Assembly: GCA_020060215.1 (NCBI GenBank)
Contig: JAGVAP010000125.1
Span: 1-39,572 of the forward strand
Length of the DNA: 39,572 nucleotides
Reading direction: 5' to 3'
DNA from: Deltaproteobacteria bacterium
GTDB lineage: Bacteria; Desulfobacterota; DSM-4660; Desulfatiglandales; HGW-15
Part shown: positions 6,123-14,257 of the stretch, piece by piece
Position numbering within the stretch: position 1 is the first letter of the stretch
Layout: each line of letters begins with the position of its first letter
Notes under the pieces: generated by a model
Told to the model about the DNA's origin: nothing
The model's input: the letters and a program-made list of their open reading frames with translations, nothing else
Databases searched by the model: none
Made by a program: the position numbers and the translations under genes

Positions 6123-7052
6123 TCAGGACGGTCTGAAGGTCCTGTTCCAGTAGTCCCTGTTCTTCACTTCGACCTTGATCTTCTTCACCTCCTCAATGAA
6201 CTCCGCCATGATCTCCGCCTTCTTGTAGATGATCCGCTTCCCTTTCTCGGCCGTGGCCCTGAAGGGATTTCCGGGGCGGCCGATCAGGCCGGTGTCGCTG
6301 TATTCCTGGTGATCCATGGGGACCCACGCCACGTCGAGGCCGTTCATGGTGAGGTACGGGGACCCGTTGGCCTTGGTGAACTTGTCGCTCACATCGCTGA
6401 TCCACTTGGGGGGATGGGTCCAGTCCTTGTCGGTCCTTTCGAGGTGGACGATCTTCTTGCCGTAGAGCTGCTCGAAGTAGAGGCACTCCGCCGCCTCCAC
6501 CTCGCTGCCGTGCCACCCCGGCGCCTCTTCCGGCGGGTTTTCCAGGATCTTGGTCCCCTTCAAGAGACCCGGCACGGCCTCCGCGTCGTTGCGGTAGCAG
6601 CAGACAAAGGCGTTCGTCTCGTAGCGCAGCGCCCGCAGGGCCGGGTCCACCGCCTTCATGTTGGAGGTATGTCCGGTGGCAAAGATCAGCTTGTTGAACC
6701 CGTTGTGGATCAGGGAACGGCCGACCTCGTAGAGGACGTTCTGGTAGGTGGCGGCACTGAGGGTGACCGTCCCGGACCCGACGCCCGGCGGATGGAAGTG
6801 CTGTGGGGAGTAGCCGACCGGGATCAGCTGGTAATAGGGGACGTTGGCCTTCTCTGCGGCGATCTGGCACGGGAGCTCCGTTGCGATGCTGTCGGTGCAG
6901 ACCGGGCAGTGCCTCCCGTGCTGCTCCGTGCTTCCCAAGGGGATGAGCACGATGTCCGTCTCCTCGAGCCACTTTCTCACCTCCAGGTAACCGCACCTGA
7001 AAAGGTTGTAGATCTTCTCTTCCTTCACCTCTTTCTTTTCTTCCCACTCCAT
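6123..7052 (-). CDS. Creatininase-family amidohydrolase
   Basis: A 309-aa protein. The start at 7052 has AAGGAG seven bases upstream. It matches the creatininase (creatinine amidohydrolase) superfamily: STEQHGRH with E43, H45 and H48, then D54, GHTSN at 127-131, and HGSEVEAA with H171 and E174. These are the family's divalent-metal ligands. Members hydrolyse cyclic amides or related C-N bonds, including creatinine, 3-dehydro-scyllo-inosose-type rings and mycofactocin precursors. The true substrate here is unknown. It is the last gene of the cluster in transcription order, 35 bp after a HisD-like dehydrogenase. With the M24 creatinase-like protein and PxpABC it adds to a theme of C-N bond hydrolysis. 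Confidence 0.85.
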   Translation of the reverse strand: MEWEEKKEVKEEKIYNLFRCGYLEVRKWLEETDIVLIPLGSTEQHGRHCPVCTDSIATELPCQIAAEKANVPYYQLIPVGYSPQHFHPPGVGSGTVTLSAATYQNVLYEVGRSLIHNGFNKLIFATGHTSNMKAVDPALRALRYETNAFVCCYRNDAEAVPGLLKGTKILENPPEEAPGWHGSEVEAAECLYFEQLYGKKIVHLERTDKDWTHPPKWISDVSDKFTKANGSPYLTMNGLDVAWVPMDHQEYSDTGLIGRPGNPFRATAEKGKRIIYKKAEIMAEFIEEVKKIKVEVKNRDYWNRTFRPS

Positions 7053-7087
7053 AAGACCTCTCCTTGTGGTTAAAGGTTGCAGCCGAT

Positions 7088-8371
7088 CTAAAGTCTGTTC
7101 GTAAGCCGGATCAGGGCCGCGCGTCTGTGCGCGTCCATGCCTTCGAATTCCGCCTGTCGGACCGAGTACCGTGCAAGGGGTTCATAACCGCGTTCATCCA
7201 CCCGCTGATGGGTGATCACCTTCATGAAATGTCCGACCCAGAGGCCCCCCGTGTACCTGGCGCCTCCCAGGGTGGGGAGGATATGGTTGGTCCCCGCCAC
7301 CTTGTCCGCGAACACCTCCGCCGACAGGTGCCCCATGAAGAGCGATCCGTAGGACGTGAGGAGAGGGAGCAGCCGTTCCGGATCAGCGGTGTGTACCTCC
7401 AGGTGCTCGGGCGCGTAAGCATTGGCGTACGCGGCCGCCTCCTCGAGGGTCGGGACGACCACCACGACGCCCTTGTCCTCCCAGGACCTCCGGGCGACCT
7501 CTTCGGTCCGCAGGTCCTTCAGCTGACGCTCGATCTCCCCCAGGACCTCTCCTGCCAGTTTTTCCGAAGTGGTCACAAAGGCCCCGCGGGCCTGCAGGTC
7601 ATGCTCGCACTGGGCCAGCAGGTCGGCGGCAATGTAGTCGGCCCGGCCGGTCTCGTCTGCGATGACCATGCATTCGCTGGGGCCTGCCAGAAAGTCGATC
7701 CCGACCGTTCCGAAGACCTGCCGCTTCGCCTCGGTCACGAACTGATTCCCAGGACCCACGATGAGGTCCACCGGCTTGATCGTCTCCGTGCCGTAGGCCA
7801 TCGCGGCGATGGCCTGGGCCCCGCCGAGGCAGTAGATCTCATCGGCCCCCAGGGCGGCCATGGTATACAGGATGGCGGGGTTGATCCGTTTCTCCTTTCC
7901 CGGCGACGAACAGGCGACGATCCTCTTCACCCCGGCAACCTTGGCCGGGGCCAGGGACATCACCGCCGAGGTCAGACAGGGGTAACGGCCGGCCGGGACA
8001 TAGGCGGCGCATGAATCCACGGGCACCAGCCGGTGGCCCATGAAGACCCCCGGGACCATCTCCTGTTCGAATTCGGTGATCCGCGCGGCCTGGGCCTCGG
8101 CGAAGGCGGTGACCCGCTCGATGGCGAAGTCGAGGCCCTTCAGGATGTCGGACGGGAGCTCCCTCCCGGCCGCCTCGATCTCCTCCGGTCCGACCCGGAC
8201 AGACCCCTCATAACCGTCCAGGGTCCGGGAGTAGTAGGCGAGGGCTCCGTCGCCCTCGCTTCTCACCTTTTCGATGATCTCCTCCACGGTGCTGCGCAGC
8301 TTCCTGATGTCTCCCGCCTCCACCGGGCGTGCGGACTTGATCTCCTTCACATTCAGCGGTTCCGTTTTCAT
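7088..8371 (-). CDS. Histidinol dehydrogenase-family enzyme (paralogue 1)
   Basis: A 427-aa protein. The start ATG at 8371 is preceded by AAGGAGG. It has the full HisD fold length and keeps the zinc ligands Q254, H257, D356 and H415 and the catalytic pair E322-H323 (PEHLEV). HisD-family enzymes oxidise an alcohol to a carboxylate with NAD+ in two steps. No other histidine-biosynthesis gene is near, and a second paralogue lies at 15031-16302. I therefore read this as a catabolic alcohol dehydrogenase, similar in kind to HpsN (2,3-dihydroxypropane-1-sulfonate dehydrogenase), not as HisD. The segment CAAYVPAGRYP replaces the GSYIPGGRYP of the second copy, so the substrates may differ. It lies between the aminotransferase and the creatininase-like gene. 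Confidence 0.85.
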   Translation of the reverse strand: MKTEPLNVKEIKSARPVEAGDIRKLRSTVEEIIEKVRSEGDGALAYYSRTLDGYEGSVRVGPEEIEAAGRELPSDILKGLDFAIERVTAFAEAQAARITEFEQEMVPGVFMGHRLVPVDSCAAYVPAGRYPCLTSAVMSLAPAKVAGVKRIVACSSPGKEKRINPAILYTMAALGADEIYCLGGAQAIAAMAYGTETIKPVDLIVGPGNQFVTEAKRQVFGTVGIDFLAGPSECMVIADETGRADYIAADLLAQCEHDLQARGAFVTTSEKLAGEVLGEIERQLKDLRTEEVARRSWEDKGVVVVVPTLEEAAAYANAYAPEHLEVHTADPERLLPLLTSYGSLFMGHLSAEVFADKVAGTNHILPTLGGARYTGGLWVGHFMKVITHQRVDERGYEPLARYSVRQAEFEGMDAHRRAALIRLTNRL

Positions 8372-8414
8372 TGATGCTCCTCCTTGGGGCGGCCTACGGC
8401 CGCATACATTTTTT

Positions 8415-8477
8415 CGCCACCAAGACACAAAGACACAAAGAAGAAGGCTGTGGTCTTGTCTCACTGCCTTCGTGGCG
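8415..8477. repeat. Dispersed CCACCAAGACAC-type palindrome, copy 1
   Basis: The left end is CGCCACCAAGACACAAAGACAC and the right end is CTGCCTTCGTGGCG, an imperfect inverted repeat. A related element lies at 37005-37064. The right end overlaps the 3' end of the aminotransferase gene and supplies its last codons and stop. Repeats of this wording recur in many G+C-rich proteobacterial genomes; their origin is not clear. Confidence 0.6.
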
Positions 8478-9753
8478 GATCCTGATCGAGTAACTGGTCC
8501 AGATTCTTTCGGACCTTCCATAGAGCCTCTGCAATGTCGTCCATGTCTTCCCGCCCCGCCAGGAGGACCTGATGGCGCAGGAGGAGCGTGCGGGTGCAGG
8601 CCTCTTCCGCTGCAGGGCACCGGAACCCGGCGGGGTCCATCCGCTCCATGTATCGTTCCAGGATCTCGCCGGACACGAATCTCCTCAGGTTCTCCGCTTC
8701 AAAGACGGGGTTGTGATAGATGGGCTCCTGATCTCCGGGCAGAAAGGGGATGCCCTCCGCGTTGAGGGCCTTGCACAGCCTGTCGGGGCCGAGCCCTCCG
8801 AAGCCTTCCGGCTCGTACCGGACCAGGTAGTAGTAATACCCGTGCTTCATGTCTGGCAGGTCGCAGCGTACATGCCGGACCCCCGGGACCTGAGAAAGCG
8901 CGCTCGTAAGATGGTCGGCGTTTGCTTGTCTCCGTCTGTCTTGAACACCGAACCTCTCGAGCTGGGCCAGGAGGACGGCGGACTGGAACTCGGACAGCCG
9001 GTAATTGCTCGAAAGCCACCTGGAGCTCAGTGACGAAGAGCGCTCCAGCGGGGTTCCCGCGGTCCTTCCGAAGGCCCGAAAAGCGGCCACTCGTTCGGCG
9101 AGCTCGGGGTCATCCGCCAGCACGAGTCCCCCTTCACCGGAGGTAATGGTCTTGTTCGACTGAAAGCTGAAACTGCCCAGCCGGCCCCAGGTCCCGGCCT
9201 TTCGGGGGCCGATCCCCGCGCCGATGGCCTGGGCGCAATCCTCCAGCACGAAGAGAGACTTTTCACCGGCCAGTCCGGAGATGGCGACCATGTCGGCCAT
9301 GTGGCCCCCAAGGTGAACGGGAATGATCCCCCTGGTCCTGGGGCCGATCCGATGAGGCAGATCTTCCGGGTCCATGCAGTACGTATCCGGATCGATATCC
9401 GCAAACACCGGGATGCCTCCGACCATGATCACGGATGTGGCCGTGGAGACGAAGGTGTAGGCGGGGACGATGACCTCATCGCCCGGTTGGATGTCCAGGG
9501 CCCGGAGGGCGACCTCGATGGCGACACTGCCGTTTGAAACGGGAAGGCCGAACCGGGCGCCGTGGAGCGCTGCGAAACGGCTGCCGAAGAGACAGCCCAG
9601 GGAGTCGGGATCGTCTCCCCTCGCCCCTGCAAACCATCGGCTTCCCCGGAGGACCTTGTCCAGATACTGCGTCTCCTCGTCCCCTGCCTGGGGCCAGGAC
9701 GGAAAGGGACGGGTCCTTACGGGCGTGCCGCCGAATACCGCCAGTTTCTCCAT
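8461..9753 (-). CDS. DegT/DnrJ/EryC1-family PLP aminotransferase
   Basis: A 430-aa protein that begins with MEKLAVFGGTPVR, as many DegT members do. PLP-site elements are visible: SNGSVAIEVALRAL (73-86), VPAYTFVSTATS (96-107), EDCAQAIGA (171-179), and the Schiff-base Lys K201 in FQSNKTITSGEGG. Family members transaminate keto-sugars, or use Glu/Gln as donor with inosose-type rings. There is no sugar-nucleotide gene here, so a cyclitol or keto-acid substrate is as likely as a surface-sugar role. The C-terminal tail (PPRRQ) comes from a dispersed repeat. It lies 16 bp downstream of the MFS transporter and probably shares its transcript. Confidence 0.85.
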   Translation of the reverse strand: MEKLAVFGGTPVRTRPFPSWPQAGDEETQYLDKVLRGSRWFAGARGDDPDSLGCLFGSRFAALHGARFGLPVSNGSVAIEVALRALDIQPGDEVIVPAYTFVSTATSVIMVGGIPVFADIDPDTYCMDPEDLPHRIGPRTRGIIPVHLGGHMADMVAISGLAGEKSLFVLEDCAQAIGAGIGPRKAGTWGRLGSFSFQSNKTITSGEGGLVLADDPELAERVAAFRAFGRTAGTPLERSSSLSSRWLSSNYRLSEFQSAVLLAQLERFGVQDRRRQANADHLTSALSQVPGVRHVRCDLPDMKHGYYYYLVRYEPEGFGGLGPDRLCKALNAEGIPFLPGDQEPIYHNPVFEAENLRRFVSGEILERYMERMDPAGFRCPAAEEACTRTLLLRHQVLLAGREDMDDIAEALWKVRKNLDQLLDQDPPRRQ

Positions 9754-9769
9754 GTGCCGAGCACCTTTC

Positions 9770-10924
9770 TCAAGAGGGTCTCCATATCAGGACAGTGGTC
9801 AATGCCAGGAGGGCCATACCCGCGACGAAGGCGAAGGGATATACGAAGCCCTGGGTGAGATCCAGGAGATATCCGAAGACCGCGGGGAACGAAAGGGCCC
9901 CCATGCTGGCGATAAAGTTCACGAAGCCCATGGCGGCGCCTGCCGACGACGAAGGGGTCATCTTGTAGCTCAGAAAAAAGATGGACCCGAACGTGATCGA
10001 ACTCAGAAACGCGACCAGGACCAGGAAGGCGACGGCCAGGTGGATCTTCTGAACCGTTCCCACCAATGCATAGGTGGGGATGAGTACCAGCAGTGCATTG
10101 CCGATGAGGGATCGAGGTCTTACCCACCGGACCGCCACACCGCCCAGGAACCGGCTGACAGCGCTGATGCCGATGACCCCGGCCCCCAGGAGCCCGGCCT
10201 TGCCGAGCCAGAGGGCACCGGGCTGCATGTTGAGCAGGAAAGAAGATACCCATGTGCCGACGGCCATCATGCCTCCGAAGCAGACGGCGTGACTGATCCC
10301 GAGGCTCCACAACTGGGGTGAGCTGAAGAGCACGACTTTGCCGCCCGGTCCGACCGTTTCCGGCTCCTCCCGTTCCTTCCGGTTCCCGACGAGCGTCAGG
10401 ACCAGCGGGACGAGGAACAGCAACGCCGTGTAGAGAAAGATCACCCGGCTTCCATAACCGATCAGCAGAGGGCTCACGAAAAAAGGGATGACGCTGCCCG
10501 CGTTGATGAGGGATCCAAAGATCGACTGGACCATGGGTCGGCTGGAGACCGGGGCGGATACCGCGGCGTACTTGATCCCCGCCACGAACACCAGCCCCGT
10601 ACCCAGCCCCGCCAGGATGCGCATGGGCAGGACAAAGCCGTAGTCCTGGTTCCATATACAGAGCGCGTTGCCCAGGAAGGCCAGGCTCAATGCGAGAGAA
10701 AGGGTCCGCTGCGCCCCGATCCTGTCCACAATGAGACCTGCAGGGAATTGTATGAAGCTGTGGGAGAGGATCAAACTGCTGACCAGTATCCCCATGTCCG
10801 CGTTGCTGGCCGCATATTGCATCCGGAGCAGGGGAAGCACAGGGGTGAGGTTCAGGAAGGCCGTTCCCATCCCTACGGCCGACAGTAGACATATGAAGAT
10901 CTGCCTGTTCAAGAGCCTCTCCAA
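9770..10924 (-). CDS. MFS transporter
   Basis: A 384-aa membrane protein with about 12 hydrophobic segments and no cleavable signal. After the second helix it carries the loop GLIVDRIGAQRTL, an MFS motif A-type sequence with D and R, near residues 63-75. A central cytoplasmic loop with KEREE (about 183-190) splits the two halves. It most resembles organic-acid or nitrate/nitrite-type MFS porters, but the substrate cannot be read from sequence. It sits between an HD-aldolase fusion and an aminotransferase, so it may import the cluster's substrate or export a product, in addition to the Liv-type ABC importer upstream. Confidence 0.85.
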   Translation of the reverse strand: MERLLNRQIFICLLSAVGMGTAFLNLTPVLPLLRMQYAASNADMGILVSSLILSHSFIQFPAGLIVDRIGAQRTLSLALSLAFLGNALCIWNQDYGFVLPMRILAGLGTGLVFVAGIKYAAVSAPVSSRPMVQSIFGSLINAGSVIPFFVSPLLIGYGSRVIFLYTALLFLVPLVLTLVGNRKEREEPETVGPGGKVVLFSSPQLWSLGISHAVCFGGMMAVGTWVSSFLLNMQPGALWLGKAGLLGAGVIGISAVSRFLGGVAVRWVRPRSLIGNALLVLIPTYALVGTVQKIHLAVAFLVLVAFLSSITFGSIFFLSYKMTPSSSAGAAMGFVNFIASMGALSFPAVFGYLLDLTQGFVYPFAFVAGMALLALTTVLIWRPS

Positions 10925-10941
10925 GCCTCAGCCCTTCCGGA

Positions 10942-12237
10942 TCAAACCGAACTTTCCGGCGCAATGCCCGGAACGAACCGGGACAACCATGCAACCTGCG
11001 CCGACTCTTCCATCAGCTCCGCCCTGTACTGGGCCTGCTGCAGGGAGTCGCCGAAGGTGATCAGGCCGTGTCCCTTCATGAGCAACCCCCTGACCTCGGG
11101 GTCGGCGGCGGCCCTTGCGACTTCAGCGGCAAGTTGATCCGAGCCCTCCGGAAACTCCCCTACGAGACCGATCCTCCCGAGGATCCTCCTGGCATGGACG
11201 GTGGGCAGGGGGAGGACCTCTCCCGCGACGGCATAGGCCGTTGCATAAGGGGAGTGATAGTGGACGATCGCGCGAACGTCCGGGCGGACCCGGAACAGGG
11301 CGAGATGCACCCGGATCTCTTTGGTGGGTCGCCCGGATCCCTCCACCACCTTGCCTGCTGCATCGACCGGAACGAGATCCCCGGCGCTGCAGTCGGCGAG
11401 AGCCAGGCCCGTTGGCTTGGTGATGAAGCGGTCGGGGCCGAGACGGATGGTGATGTTCCCTCCGGCCCCGGCCTGGAGCCCCAACTGAAAGGACCTCCGC
11501 ACGGCCCACAGGTATTCTTCGGCCGCGTTTCCCCTTTCGGTTCCAGACCGGGGGGATTCAGGCCAGAGGTCCTTCTCGGTGATCAGGAAATCCGACCGCT
11601 CTTCCTCGATCTCTCTCTTGAGCAGTTCATACAATTCCCTGGTCCTCGCAAGGCGGTTACCGTCGATCGCCTTCGCCTGTTTCGTGAAGTACCCCCGGGA
11701 CAGCTCCACGCCGCGATCCCTTCGCTCCCGCACGAGGCACTCCTCGAGCGATTCGCCGAACTCGCACATCAGTTTTCCCGCCAGGACCAACGCGAAGTAG
11801 CCGGCCTTCTCGAGGACGTCGGCATCGTAGAGGATCTTGGCCTCCAGCGTGCGGGGGATCGCGCTCCTGCCCTTGTGAGAGAGGATGCAATCACAGATCG
11901 AGGAGACCGCCCCTTCGTCGTAACCGCACGCTTCGAGCAGGGGCCTCGCTGCCCGGGCGCCGGCTGCGTCATGGCCCAGTTCCTCCAAGTGCGGGTCGCA
12001 GAAGCCGATGTCGTGGAGCAGCACGGCCGGGATCAGCACGCCGTAGTCGACCTGCTCCTCGGTCTCCGCGATCAGAAGCGCCCGGTAGAGATCGCGCGTC
12101 ACATGGTCCATGTTGTGGTGAGAGCGGTTCCCCAGCCCATATATGCGGCGGGCCTCGGAATAGACCTCGAGGATCCGCGGATCTCGACGCACATGGTCGT
12201 CCAGGGCGGCAGCGATTTTCCGTTGGTCTCCCTTCAT
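10942..12237 (-). CDS. HD-domain hydrolase fused to class II aldolase
   Basis: A 431-aa two-domain protein. Residues 1-205 are an HD-superfamily metal hydrolase: H41/H45 (HHNMDH), H75-D76 (LLHDIGF), H121 (SHKGR), and D138/D140. Residues 232-431 are a class II aldolase/adducin domain: GAGGNIT (256-262), TKPTG, E307, H326 and H328 (HYHSP), and H390 (KGHGLITFG), the usual zinc site and catalytic acid. The domains normally occur as separate proteins. The reading frame is continuous and both active sites look intact, so this is a real fusion rather than a read-through of a lost stop. The aldolase would cleave a phosphorylated sugar or acid to dihydroxyacetone phosphate or a similar C3 unit. The HD part might remove a phosphate. 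It begins 12 bp after the UPF0261 gene. Confidence 0.85.
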   Translation of the reverse strand: MKGDQRKIAAALDDHVRRDPRILEVYSEARRIYGLGNRSHHNMDHVTRDLYRALLIAETEEQVDYGVLIPAVLLHDIGFCDPHLEELGHDAAGARAARPLLEACGYDEGAVSSICDCILSHKGRSAIPRTLEAKILYDADVLEKAGYFALVLAGKLMCEFGESLEECLVRERRDRGVELSRGYFTKQAKAIDGNRLARTRELYELLKREIEEERSDFLITEKDLWPESPRSGTERGNAAEEYLWAVRRSFQLGLQAGAGGNITIRLGPDRFITKPTGLALADCSAGDLVPVDAAGKVVEGSGRPTKEIRVHLALFRVRPDVRAIVHYHSPYATAYAVAGEVLPLPTVHARRILGRIGLVGEFPEGSDQLAAEVARAAADPEVRGLLMKGHGLITFGDSLQQAQYRAELMEESAQVAWLSRFVPGIAPESSV

Positions 12238-12249
12238 GGCTTCTCGGTC

Positions 12250-13488
12250 CTAAGTAGGGCTGAACAGGCCTTCGAAGTGGCGGAACAGGTGCTCCGTCAA
12301 ACCCGGGTCATTGACGTGTTCCTGGAATTCATGAACAGGGATATCGGGACGGAGGCGCTCTTTGAGGGTATCCACCAGCGCGCGATCGGCCTCGAGGTCC
12401 CGGAAATGGAGCCCCTCCCGGTTATAGAAGGAGAATCCTCCCCACGGGATCACGACCCTGACGGGTCCCCTGGAGCGGTTGAGCCTCTCGGCCATGACCT
12501 CGGCCAGTCTTCTCGACTGCTCCGGGCTGATGCGGACCAGGGTGATGTGAGGATTGTGGGGCACGCTCGGCTGTCCCCTGTACGCTTCGGGGATGGTGTG
12601 CGGCTCCCCCAGGGTAATGATGTCCACCGCGCCGGGCAGGACCAGCCTGGGCACACCCTTCAATCCTCCTCTCAGGAGCCTGTCGCCGTCGCCGCGGTGA
12701 ATCCCGCCGAAGAGCTCGTCCGTGAGCTCGTGGGTGCTGAGGTCGAAGATCGCGTCGATGAAACCCTCCCCGGCGAGCTCCTCCATGGCCTTGCCCCCCG
12801 TGCCGTTGGAGTGAAAGGCGAAGACCTCATATCCGGCGGCCTCCAGCAGGGGCTTCAGGGCCATGCCGGCAGGCGTGGTCTGGCCGTACAGGGTAAGGCC
12901 CACCCTGCGGTTCCCGCGGCCGGACTCCGGCGACGCCATGCCCGCCATCCCCGCGATCGCAGCCGCTCCGTTCGCCAGGATCCGCCTGGTCAGAGAGTTG
13001 AGCCCCATGATGTCCACCACGGAGTGCATGATGGTCAGATCTCTCGTCCCGGTGTAGATCCCGAAGGGCGTCGTCCCTGAGGCCACCGTAGAGATCATCA
13101 CCTTGGGAACGCCGATGGGGAGAGCCCGCATGGCATAGGTACAGATTTCGGTCCCCTGGGCCCCGCCCAGGCCGATGGCGCCGCAGATCCGTCCTTCGTC
13201 ATGCAGCTTTTTGAGGTGGAACGCCGCGCCCCGGCACATGGCTCGAATCGCCCGATCCCTCGACCCGCGCTCGGATTTGTTCAGGACCAGCTCGCGCCGG
13301 TCTTCACCGCCGGCCCGCGCGATCTCATCGGCAGAGAGGTCCGGTACCGGTGCGGATTGGGAAGGAGTACCGAGGATGCCCGTGTCGAGCAGCACCGTTC
13401 CGAACCCCAGGCCGCCGATCAGCGATTTCAGGTAATCGGCCTCAGGGCCTTTGGTATCCAGGGTCACGATGATGGCGATCGATTTCAT
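12250..13488 (-). CDS. Tm-1-like ATP-binding domain protein (UPF0261)
   Basis: A 412-aa protein of the UPF0261/Tm-1 N-terminal family. It opens with IAIIVTLDTKGPEADYL, followed by GAIGLGGAQGTEI (about 103-115), MISTVASGTTPF and HSVVDIMGLN, all characteristic. The tomato Tm-1 protein binds ATP and a viral replicase. The bacterial members have no firm function, but they commonly sit in carbohydrate or organic-acid catabolic clusters. The start codon overlaps the stop of the ComB-like gene by 4 nt (ATGA), so the two are translationally coupled. A catabolic role, perhaps as a ligase or hydrolase of a carboxylate, is inference. Confidence 0.85.
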   Translation of the reverse strand: MKSIAIIVTLDTKGPEADYLKSLIGGLGFGTVLLDTGILGTPSQSAPVPDLSADEIARAGGEDRRELVLNKSERGSRDRAIRAMCRGAAFHLKKLHDEGRICGAIGLGGAQGTEICTYAMRALPIGVPKVMISTVASGTTPFGIYTGTRDLTIMHSVVDIMGLNSLTRRILANGAAAIAGMAGMASPESGRGNRRVGLTLYGQTTPAGMALKPLLEAAGYEVFAFHSNGTGGKAMEELAGEGFIDAIFDLSTHELTDELFGGIHRGDGDRLLRGGLKGVPRLVLPGAVDIITLGEPHTIPEAYRGQPSVPHNPHITLVRISPEQSRRLAEVMAERLNRSRGPVRVVIPWGGFSFYNREGLHFRDLEADRALVDTLKERLRPDIPVHEFQEHVNDPGLTEHLFRHFEGLFSPT

Positions 13489-14234
13489 CCCGCCTCCCGG
13501 CAGCGTCCCTTTTCGGGGGACGCCGTGGTTGCGGGGACCGGGATCCTGCGGACCACCACCTGATCGCCTTCACGGGCGGCCCTGAGCACGAACTCATGGA
13601 TGTTCGGCTGAAGACAGAGCAAGGGGTCTTCGGACGGGAATTCCTCCCGATCACGCTTCAGGAACTTCTGGGTGGTCTGATGGAAGAGGATCTCCCGCAT
13701 GGCGACGTTGTGGTCGTAATCGCCATCACCCAGGAGATGAGCGATGAAACGAGCGCACCACTCGTCCTCCGGGGCCTTCTCCCTCAACTGGACGCCCATG
13801 GCCACGATGCTCACCCGACGGGGAGACCTGGAGAGGATGTAGTCACGGACCGCGCGGGCCAGGGTGTAGCTGCCCAGGAGGACCTCGTCCGCGCCGTCCA
13901 GCGCGGCCAGCACCCCCTGGACGCCTGACGAGGTGCGCTGGACCGCCCTCTTCCCCCTGAAGAATCCCCGGGGTTGTTTGAGGATCCGGCTCGGAGAGTT
14001 GCCCATGTCGAACCCCGGGATGGGGGCGCCCTTCACCTCCCCGATCAGGAGGAGGTCCGGATCGGTCTTCTTCATCTCCAGTGCCTCCTCGGGGTCCGCC
14101 ACCAGGATGGATCGCTCCAACCCGAGGGAGAAGAGCAGGGGCGCACAGGTGAACGCGCGATAGACATCCACCACCACGGCCACGCCCCTCGCCGCCTTTG
14201 CGCCACTCAACAGCCTGTCCAAGGTGATCTCCAT
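13485..14234 (-). CDS. ComB-family protein (2-phosphosulfolactate phosphatase-like)
   Basis: A 249-aa protein. It shows the ComB pattern: VVVDVYRAFTCAPLLFS near 20-36, ADPEEALEMK, then LIGEVKGAPIPGFDMGNSP (about 62-80), and a GKRAVQRTSSGVQ segment that replaces the usual TTTNGT motif. ComB hydrolyses 2-phosphosulfolactate to sulfolactate in coenzyme M synthesis. Many bacterial relatives are uncharacterised. Combined with an HpsN-like dehydrogenase two genes upstream, whose known relative forms sulfolactate, it hints at C3-sulfonate chemistry. The altered TTTNGT region (RTSSG) means the substrate may differ. It overlaps UPF0261 by 4 nt. Confidence 0.8.
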   Translation of the reverse strand: MEITLDRLLSGAKAARGVAVVVDVYRAFTCAPLLFSLGLERSILVADPEEALEMKKTDPDLLLIGEVKGAPIPGFDMGNSPSRILKQPRGFFRGKRAVQRTSSGVQGVLAALDGADEVLLGSYTLARAVRDYILSRSPRRVSIVAMGVQLREKAPEDEWCARFIAHLLGDGDYDHNVAMREILFHQTTQKFLKRDREEFPSEDPLLCLQPNIHEFVLRAAREGDQVVVRRIPVPATTASPEKGRCREAG

Positions 14235-14257
14235 GACCGATGATCTCCAGCGAGCGG

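Noticed and set aside
11068..13080. A 670-codon open frame on the plus strand, antisense to the aldolase fusion and UPF0261 genes
   Set aside because: It is a shadow frame caused by high G+C at third positions. Its composition is low in normal protein patterns and no ribosome binding site or family motif is seen. Similar long plus-strand frames over 6009-7073, 15073-16563, 16634-18208 and 24852-26957 were rejected for the same reason.
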